A DNA stretch of 64,000 nucleotides, from assembly GCF_016025525.2 (NCBI RefSeq), contig NZ_JACSGR010000002.1, forward strand, positions 186,001-250,000, given 5' to 3'. Positions 58,495-64,000 of this stretch are shown piece after piece. This DNA comes from Eikenella glucosivorans. Lineage in GTDB: Bacteria > Pseudomonadota > Gammaproteobacteria > Burkholderiales > Neisseriaceae. A program made the translations under genes and the position numbers. The notes below the pieces were generated by a model. It saw only the letters and a program-made list of their open reading frames with translations. It was not told the origin of the DNA and did not search any database. Positions within the stretch are counted from its first letter, which is position 1. Each line of letters begins with the position of its first letter.

Positions 58495-59393
58495 AAACAG
58501 CCGAGCCGCTGCCGCCGCGTTGGCAAGACCCCATCGAGCAAACGCTGGACGACCTCTTCCTCACCCGCCAGCTCTCCGCCAACACCCTGGCCGGCTACCG
58601 GCGCGATTTGGAAAAGGTCGCCCGCCGCCTGCAATCGCGCGATACCGATTGGCTGCAGGCCGATGCTGCCGGGCTGGCAGAAGCCGTGTATGCCCACAGC
58701 GAGAAACCCGCCTCACAAGCCCGCGCCCTCTCCGCCGTGAAGCAGCTCTACGGCCTGCTGCAGCTGCAAAACCGCCGCAGCGACAACCCCACGCAAACCC
58801 TCTCCCCGCCGCGCAACGGCCGCGCCCTGCCGCCGCTCATCAGCGAAGCGCAAATCGACGTGCTGCTTGCCGCGCCCAACACCGACACCGTTTTCGGCCT
58901 GCGCGACAAAGCCGTGCTCGAAACCCTGTATGCCTCCGGCCTGCGCGTGTCCGAGGCCGCCGAAATGCAGTTGCAGGATTTGGATTTGCAGCGCGGCGTG
59001 GTGACCGTCATCGGCAAGGGCAATAAGCAGCGCATCGTGCCGCTGGGCGCCGAAGCCGTGTACTGGCTGGAACGCTACCTGAAAGAAGCGCGCGGCAGGC
59101 TGCTCAGGCAAACCCCTTGCGATTTCGTATTTGTGGGGCAGAAGCGCATGGGCATCAGCCGCCAGCTGGTGTGGCAGATGGTGAAGCGCTATGCGGCCGA
59201 TGCCGGCATTGCCGCGCTCAGCCCGCACGGCCTGCGCCACGCCTTCGCCACCCATCTGGTGAACCACGGCGCCGATTTGCGCAGCGTGCAGATGATGCTC
59301 GGCCACGCCAGCCTGAACACCACGCAAATCTACACCCATGTGGCCAACGAGCGGCTCAAGCAGATGGTGGAGCGGCACCATCCGCGGGGGTAG
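58488..59393 (+). CDS. xerD: Site-specific tyrosine recombinase XerD
   Basis: Resolves chromosome dimers at dif with XerC. The 301 residues have the N-terminal SAM-like domain (TLDDLFLTRQLSANTLAGYR) and the catalytic domain. The first Arg is in LYASGLRVSEAAEM, HxxR is in LSPHGLRHAFATHLV, the second His and region before Tyr are in LGHASLNTTQIYTHVANERL. This is the complete catalytic set. The start at MVKTAEPLPPRWQDP overlaps the ogt end. Confidence 0.9.
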   Translation: MVKTAEPLPPRWQDPIEQTLDDLFLTRQLSANTLAGYRRDLEKVARRLQSRDTDWLQADAAGLAEAVYAHSEKPASQARALSAVKQLYGLLQLQNRRSDNPTQTLSPPRNGRALPPLISEAQIDVLLAAPNTDTVFGLRDKAVLETLYASGLRVSEAAEMQLQDLDLQRGVVTVIGKGNKQRIVPLGAEAVYWLERYLKEARGRLLRQTPCDFVFVGQKRMGISRQLVWQMVKRYAADAGIAALSPHGLRHAFATHLVNHGADLRSVQMMLGHASLNTTQIYTHVANERLKQMVERHHPRG

Positions 59394-59414
59394 CGGCGGA
59401 AAGCGGCATGGTTG

Positions 59415-59450
59415 GTTTTCAGGTAGCCTCTGAGGCTACCTGAAAAATTT
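59415..59450. terminator. Inverted DUS pair after xerD
   Basis: GTTTTCAGGTAGCCT and AGGCTACCTGAAAAATTTT flank a two- to four-base loop. It lies about 22 bases after the xerD stop. Confidence 0.65.
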
Positions 59451-59597
59451 TCCGCCCACCCAAACATGCAAACAAGTTTATCAAACAAGCGGACGCTTCC
59501 CGCCCGGCAGGCCGCCCGCCAGCTTTTCAGGTAGCCTGCCAGGCCGTTTTGTGGGAAAATCCGCACATTTAAAATTATTCAAATCGGGCGAAATATT

Positions 59598-60122
59598 ATG
59601 TTGGACAGAGAAGGTTATCGCCCCAATGTCGGCATCATCATCACCAACCAGCGCAACGAAGTGTTTTGGGGCAAACGCGTGCAGGAGCATTCCTGGCAGT
59701 TTCCGCAGGGCGGCATCAAGCCCGGCGAAAGCCCCGAAGCCGCCATGTATCGCGAGCTGGCCGAAGAAGTGGGCCTTTTGCCGCACCACGTGAAAATCCT
59801 CGGCCGCACGCGCGACTGGCTGCGCTACGACGTGCCCGGCAACTGGGTGCGCCGCCAATGGCGCGGGGCATACCGCGGGCAGAAGCAGATTTGGTATCTG
59901 CTGCGGCTCACCGGCCGCGAAAGCGACGTGCACCTGCGCGCCAGCAGCCAGCCCGAGTTCGATGCCTGGCGCTGGCACGACTACTGGGCGCCCATCGAAG
60001 AAGTGATCGAATTTAAAAAAGAAGTGTACACCAACGCCCTGCAGGAGCTTTCGCGCTTCCTGCACAACCTGGAAAGCCTGGAGCAGTTTAACCTGCGCCA
60101 GGCCGCCCTGCCCAAAGAGTGA
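59598..60122 (+). CDS. rppH: RNA pyrophosphohydrolase
   Basis: Nudix enzyme that removes pyrophosphate from mRNA 5' ends and so starts mRNA decay. The 174 residues begin [20 protein letters not shown], the classic RppH start. The Nudix box spans [20 protein letters not shown] plus [16 protein letters not shown] and [12 protein letters not shown] are family-typical. It is followed by trpC with an 11-bp gap. Confidence 0.93.
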   Translation: MLDREGYRPNVGIIITNQRNEVFWGKRVQEHSWQFPQGGIKPGESPEAAMYRELAEEVGLLPHHVKILGRTRDWLRYDVPGNWVRRQWRGAYRGQKQIWYLLRLTGRESDVHLRASSQPEFDAWRWHDYWAPIEEVIEFKKEVYTNALQELSRFLHNLESLEQFNLRQAALPKE

Positions 60123-60133
60123 AAGCCCCGCCG

Positions 60134-60925
60134 ATGAGCGACATCCTCACCCGCATCCTCGCCACCAAACAGCAAGAAGTGGCCGCCGCGCAAGCCGCGC
60201 TGCCCTTGGTCGAAGTGCGCGCCCGCGCCGCCGACATGCCGCCGCCGCGCGGCTTTGTGCAAGCCATGCGTGCCAAACACGGCCAAGGGCAGGCCGCGCT
60301 GATTGCCGAAATCAAAAAAGCCAGCCCCAGCAAAGGCCTGATCCGCCCAGACTTTCAGCCCGAGCAGCTGGCGCGCGCCTATGAGGCCGCCGGCGCCGCC
60401 TGCCTTTCCGTGCTCACCGACGAGCAGTATTTCCAAGGCTCGGCAGGCTACCTGAAAACCGCCCGTGCCGCCGTGGCGCTGCCCGTGTTGCGCAAAGATT
60501 TTATGGTGAGCGCGTATCAGATTTACCAATCCCGCGCCATGGGCGCCGACGCGGTGCTGCTGATTGCCGCCGCGCTTAATAGAGGCGAGCTGGAAGAATT
60601 TGAAGGTATCGCACACGAATTGGGCATGGCCGTGCTGCTGGAGCTGCACGATGCCGGCGAATTGGAAAAATGCCGCCGCCTCGCCACCCCGCTTGTCGGC
60701 GTGAACAACCGCAACCTGCGCACCTTTGAAGTGAGCCTGCAGCAGACGCTGGACTTGCTGCCCGAAATTGGCGGAGAAGGCCGCGTGATTGTCACCGAAA
60801 GCGGCATCCGCAGCCGCGAAGATGTGGAGTTTATGCGCCGCCACGGCGTGCACAGCTTCCTGATTGGCGAAACCTTTATGCGCGCCGACGATGTGGGCGC
60901 GGAAGTGAAAAAATTGTTTGCTTGA
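60134..60925 (+). CDS. trpC: Indole-3-glycerol phosphate synthase
   Basis: Closes the indole ring in tryptophan synthesis. From [20 protein letters not shown] it has 263 residues. Active-site motifs are [65 protein letters not shown] and [19 protein letters not shown] in the gene encodes GYLKT. No other trp gene lies nearby, as is common in Neisseriaceae. Confidence 0.93.
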   Translation: MSDILTRILATKQQEVAAAQAALPLVEVRARAADMPPPRGFVQAMRAKHGQGQAALIAEIKKASPSKGLIRPDFQPEQLARAYEAAGAACLSVLTDEQYFQGSAGYLKTARAAVALPVLRKDFMVSAYQIYQSRAMGADAVLLIAAALNRGELEEFEGIAHELGMAVLLELHDAGELEKCRRLATPLVGVNNRNLRTFEVSLQQTLDLLPEIGGEGRVIVTESGIRSREDVEFMRRHGVHSFLIGETFMRADDVGAEVKKLFA

Positions 60926-60927
60926 GT

Positions 60928-60968
60928 TTTCAGGTAGCCTTTCTTGATGATGAGGCTACCTGAAAATA
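60928..60968. terminator. Inverted DUS pair after trpC
   Basis: GTTTTCAGGTAGCCT and AGGCTACCTGAAAATAG are separated by about 13 bases, starting at the trpC stop codon. Confidence 0.6.
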
Positions 60969-61005
60969 GTTGAGGTGCTTCGTTTGCCCGTATTAAGGAG
61001 TCAGT

Positions 61006-61368
61006 ATGAAACGCTTATTGATGGCCCTGGCTTTGCTGCTGCCAGCTGCCGCCTTCGCCAAACAAACGGCAGGGCAGGCGCCATGCCCGCAGGTGAACCG
61101 CGACAGCATCGAGGTGCTCACTTATCTGTATGCCTGCACCGATAGCGATGCCGCCGCGCTGCCCGCCGCCGCCGAGCAGCAGTCCGACAAGCTGATGCAG
61201 CTGGCTAACCAATGCTCCAGCAGCGACCAAGAAACCTGGTGGCGGCAGAACGGCGCACGCATGCAGGCCGAGCGCGCCCGTTATGAGGCGGCCGCCGATG
61301 TGGATACGGCGGCGGTGTGCCGGCAGCGCAGCGCGCATATCCGGCAGATTTTGCGGCGCTACCGCTGA
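61006..61368 (+). CDS. Secreted hypothetical protein, 120 residues
   Basis: A Sec signal peptide (MKRLLMALALLLPAAAFAKQ, cleavage after AFA) is followed by a Cys-containing, Ala-rich domain. It carries four Cys (PCPQVNRDS, LYACTDSD, ANQCSSSDQ, AVCRQRS) that could form two disulfides in the periplasm. I cannot name a family. AAGGAG precedes the ATG by 7 bases. It lies between trpC and guaA, bounded by DUS pairs. Confidence 0.7.
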   Translation: MKRLLMALALLLPAAAFAKQTAGQAPCPQVNRDSIEVLTYLYACTDSDAAALPAAAEQQSDKLMQLANQCSSSDQETWWRQNGARMQAERARYEAAADVDTAAVCRQRSAHIRQILRRYR

Positions 61369-61396
61369 TCCTGCCGCGCCGGCAGCGTGTATGAAA

Positions 61397-61444
61397 TATT
61401 TCAGGTAGCCTCAAGCTGCTTTGAGGGCAGGCTACCTGAAAAAA
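61397..61444. terminator. Inverted DUS pair after the secreted hypothetical gene
   Basis: ATTTCAGGTAGCCTCAAGC and GCAGGCTACCTGAAAAAAG face each other with an inner AGCTGCTTTG loop region, about 30 bases after the stop codon and 35 before guaA. Confidence 0.5.
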
Positions 61445-61478
61445 GAAACCCCATTCAAAACCACCCAGAGACACCGAT

Positions 61479-63044
61479 ATGACCCAAGACAAAATCCTGA
61501 TTCTCGATTTCGGTTCGCAAGTGACCCAGCTCATCGCCCGCCGCGTGCGTGAGGCCCATGTGTATTGCGAGCTGCACCCCTACGATATGCCGCTTGCTGA
61601 GATTAAGGCCTTCAACCCCAAAGGCATCATCCTCTCCGGCGGCCCCAATTCGGTGTACGACTCCGACTATCAGGCCGACACCGGCATTTTCGACTTGGGC
61701 GTGCCCGTGCTCGGCATCTGCTACGGTATGCAGTTTATGGCGCACCACCTCGGCGGCAAGGTTTCCCCCGGTGACCAGCGCGAATTCGGCTATGCCGAAG
61801 TGAAAACCACCGACAGCCCGCTCACCGCCGGCCTGAGCGACGGCGAACCGAACACGCTGGAAGTGTGGATGAGCCACGGCGACAAAGTGTCCGCCCTGCC
61901 CGAAGGCTTCCGCATTTTCGGCGACACGCCCTCCTGCCCTGTGGCCATCATGGGGCACGAAGCCAAACGCTTCTACGGCATCCAGTTCCACCCTGAGGTT
62001 ACCCACACCAAACAGGGCCGCGCCCTGCTCAACCGCTTCGTGCTGGATATCTGCGGCGCCAAACCAGGCTGGACCATGCCCAATTATGTGGATGAAATGG
62101 TGGCTAAAATCCGCGAGCAGGTGGGCGATGAGGAAGTGATCCTCGGGCTTTCCGGCGGCGTGGATTCCTCCGTGGCCGCCGCGCTCATCCACCGCGCCAT
62201 CGGCAAGCAGCTCACCTGCGTGTTTGTCGATCACGGCCTGTTGCGGCTGGATGAGCGCGAAGCCGTGCTGGAGATGATGGGGCGGCACTTCGGCATACAC
62301 GTGGTGCACGTGGACGCTTCCGAAGAATTTTTGGGCAAACTCGCCGGCGTAACCGACCCCGAGCGCAAGCGCAAAATCATCGGCGCCGAGTTTATCGAAG
62401 TGTTCCAGCGCGAAGCCGCCAAGCTGAAAAACGCCAAATGGCTGGCGCAGGGCACGATTTATTCCGACGTGATCGAAAGCGCCGGTGCCAAAACCAAAAA
62501 GGCGCACGCCATTAAGAGCCACCACAACGTGGGCGGCCTGCCCGAAACCCTCAACCTGAAGCTGCTCGAACCCCTGCGCGATCTGTTTAAAGACGAAGTG
62601 CGCGAGCTTGGCCTCACCCTCGGCCTGCCCAAGGAAATGATCTACCGTCACCCCTTCCCCGGCCCCGGCTTCGGCGTGCGCATTTTGGGCGAAGTTAAAC
62701 GCGAATACGCCGAGCTGTTGCGCCGCGCCGATGCCATTTTCACCGAAGAGCTGCGCAACACCTTCAACGAAGCAGGCCAATCATGGTACGACCTCACCAG
62801 CCAGGCCTTCACCGTGTTTCTGCCGGTGAAATCCGTGGGCGTGATGGGCGACGGCCGCACTTATGAATACGTGGTGGCCTTGCGCGCCGTGGTGACCAGC
62901 GATTTCATGACCGCGCACTGGGCCGAGCTGCCCTACGACCTGCTGGGCAAAGTGTCGAACCGCATCATCAACGAAGTACGCGGCATCAACCGCGTGGTGT
63001 ACGACATCAGCGGCAAACCGCCCGCCACGATCGAGTGGGAATAA
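61479..63044 (+). CDS. guaA: GMP synthase (glutamine-hydrolysing)
   Basis: Converts XMP to GMP using glutamine nitrogen. The 521 residues have the N-terminal glutaminase: catalytic Cys in [15 protein letters not shown], oxyanion turn SGGPNSVYD, and His/Glu in [11 protein letters not shown]. The ATP-pyrophosphatase domain follows ([16 protein letters not shown]) and the C-terminal dimerisation domain ends [18 protein letters not shown]. The length is typical. I see no guanine riboswitch upstream. Confidence 0.96.
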   Translation: MTQDKILILDFGSQVTQLIARRVREAHVYCELHPYDMPLAEIKAFNPKGIILSGGPNSVYDSDYQADTGIFDLGVPVLGICYGMQFMAHHLGGKVSPGDQREFGYAEVKTTDSPLTAGLSDGEPNTLEVWMSHGDKVSALPEGFRIFGDTPSCPVAIMGHEAKRFYGIQFHPEVTHTKQGRALLNRFVLDICGAKPGWTMPNYVDEMVAKIREQVGDEEVILGLSGGVDSSVAAALIHRAIGKQLTCVFVDHGLLRLDEREAVLEMMGRHFGIHVVHVDASEEFLGKLAGVTDPERKRKIIGAEFIEVFQREAAKLKNAKWLAQGTIYSDVIESAGAKTKKAHAIKSHHNVGGLPETLNLKLLEPLRDLFKDEVRELGLTLGLPKEMIYRHPFPGPGFGVRILGEVKREYAELLRRADAIFTEELRNTFNEAGQSWYDLTSQAFTVFLPVKSVGVMGDGRTYEYVVALRAVVTSDFMTAHWAELPYDLLGKVSNRIINEVRGINRVVYDISGKPPATIEWE

Positions 63045-63082
63045 GCCGGCGCAGGTTTTTCAGGTAGCCTCAGCATGAATAC

Positions 63083-63165
63083 AGGCTACCTGAAAGCGTC
63101 GGCTTCAACGAAGTTAAAGCGATATCTTGGCGAAACCAAGGCTGAGTTTCTGCCCAGCTAAAAAT
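63083..63165. repeat. DUS-bordered composite repeat copy
   Basis: AGGCTACCTGAAAGCGTCGG, CTTCAACGAAGTTAAAGCGA, TATCTTGGCG, CCAAGGCTGAGTTTCTGCCC and AGCTAAAAAT. It closely matches 57418-57503. Together with an opposite DUS at about 63059 it follows guaA. Confidence 0.7.
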
Positions 63166-63290
63166 ATTTGCCGCAGATGAACTTCTCGCTGCCTGTTATA
63201 GAAACGAAACCATCAGCCATATTTTCAGGTAGCCTCCCTTGCGCCGCAGGCTACCTGAAAACCTTTTCCAACCTTTCCCCCAACACCATC

Positions 63291-63929
63291 ATGGCCCTGC
63301 AACTCAACCTCTTCCCCGTTACCCCCTTCCGGCAAAACTGCTCCCTCCTGTGGGACGAACAAAGCAAGGAAGCCGTGTGGATCGACGTGGGCGGCGAAGC
63401 CGAATGGCTGCAAAGCGAAGCCGCCAAACTCGGCTTGCAGCCCAAAGAAATCTGGCTCACCCACGGCCACCTCGACCATGCCGCCGGCGTGGCCGACATG
63501 ATCGCCCGCACCCCGCTGCCCGTTATCGGCCCGCACCGCGCCGACCAATGGCTGCTCGACAGCCTGCCCGCTGTCACCGCCGGCTACGGCTTCCCCGTCT
63601 CACCGCCCGTGCAACCCACGCGCTGGCTGGAAGAGGGCGACGAGCTCGCCGTGGGCGGCTACCGCTTCCAAGTGCTGCACGCCCCCGGTCACACCCCCGG
63701 CCACGTCGTGTTTTACTGCCCTGAAGCCAATCTCTTGATTGCCGGCGACGTATTGTTCTACGAATCCATCGGCCGCACCGATTTCGAGCGCAGCAGCCAT
63801 GCCGACCTGTTGCACAGCATCCGCGAAAAACTGCTGGTGCTGCCCGAAGACACCATCGTCGTGCCCGGCCACGGCCGCACCACCACCATCGGCCACGAAA
63901 AGCGGCACAATCCTTTCCTGGCCGGATAA
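63291..63929 (+). CDS. MBL-fold metallo-hydrolase (glyoxalase II-like)
   Basis: Metal-dependent hydrolase of 212 residues. The start is MALQLNLFPVTPFRQNCSLL; the upstream frame is DUS-derived. The metallo-beta-lactamase motif is LTHGHLDHAAG (HxHxDH), with further ligands in HAPGHTPGHVVFY, IAGDVLFYESIGRTDF and VVPGHGRTTTIG. The layout fits the YcbL subgroup of small glyoxalase II-like enzymes. Substrate is unproven. Confidence 0.88.
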   Translation: MALQLNLFPVTPFRQNCSLLWDEQSKEAVWIDVGGEAEWLQSEAAKLGLQPKEIWLTHGHLDHAAGVADMIARTPLPVIGPHRADQWLLDSLPAVTAGYGFPVSPPVQPTRWLEEGDELAVGGYRFQVLHAPGHTPGHVVFYCPEANLLIAGDVLFYESIGRTDFERSSHADLLHSIREKLLVLPEDTIVVPGHGRTTTIGHEKRHNPFLAG

Positions 63930-64000
63930 CGAAACCCGATTCCCCCGCCGGGAAACATCGCGGCAGAGGAAATCGGCCTAGCCTGTGCAAGATAATTGTA

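Noticed and set aside
63045..63290. Possible small gene or riboswitch near guaA
   Set aside because: The interval consists of DUS and a composite repeat; no purine riboswitch core is visible before guaA either.
1..64000. Regularly recurring 12-14-mers as a possible CRISPR array
   Set aside because: The copies are DUS: both orientations, irregular spacing, inside and outside genes, with no spacer structure and no cas genes.

Overview
The window is chromosomal DNA of a member of the Neisseriaceae, almost certainly Eikenella. The deciding evidence is the 12-mer AGGCTACCTGAA (or its complement TTCAGGTAGCCT). It occurs well over 60 times by eye, in both orientations, between and inside genes, and it is the known Eikenella dialect of the neisserial DNA uptake sequence (AG-eikDUS). 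The high G+C content, two Correia-like elements, and pilS/pilR, lapA/lapB and tonB-exbB-exbD arrangements agree with this.

Layout. 1-7.0 kb (minus): start of ileS, a Correia-like element, exbD-exbB-tonB, a two-component system whose sensor has a run of Asp in its periplasmic domain, a SirB-like membrane protein, a hypothetical gene and an MnmM-like methyltransferase. 7.1-8.5 kb: gshA. 8.5-12.4 kb: a decayed accessory island beside tRNA-Leu, with a low-GC hypothetical gene, a dead IS1016-like element, an orphan XRE antitoxin with a broken partner, and a broken P4-type integrase. 12.4-16.3 kb (minus): yceD-rpmF, a purine phosphoribosyltransferase, plsX fused in frame to tpiA, secG, tRNA-Leu. 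16.4-19.8 kb (plus): maf, a frameshifted yciI, an RsmI-like methylase and a two-domain glycosyltransferase. 19.9-26 kb: an amino-acid ABC permease, pyrF, a DMP19-like gene, lapA-lapB, a cupin, tRNA-Thr and a UbiH/UbiM-type hydroxylase. 26.3-32.2 kb (plus): an Smr protein, then aceE, a small acidic ORF and aceF. 32.3-39 kb (minus): a second Correia-like element, rsmJ, pilR, pilS, parC.

39.4-48.4 kb holds a SemiSWEET transporter, ogt, and the most unusual block: a BtrH-like acyl transferase, an ABC-2 exporter pair, an acyl carrier protein, an unknown 158-residue protein, a complete ketosynthase, a chain-length-factor-like partner and DUF4926. A butanediol dehydrogenase gene lies on the opposite strand inside it. 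I read this as a small type II PKS/FAS-like acyl synthesis, transfer and export system, and I know of no characterised equivalent.

48.5-64 kb is mainly housekeeping: aspA, a spermidine-synthase-like gene, a lipoprotein, a large M48 protease, cmk-rpsA-ihfB, a nitroreductase, bcp, a second ogt, xerD, rppH, trpC, a secreted hypothetical protein, guaA and an MBL-fold hydrolase.

Two layers of repeats overlie everything. The DUS often forms inverted pairs as terminators and also encodes peptides (GYLK, RLPE, FSGSL, FQVA) or stop codons (EAT-stop) inside genes. A second composite repeat of about 80 bp, bordered by DUS, recurs between genes and is translated within the M48 protease.
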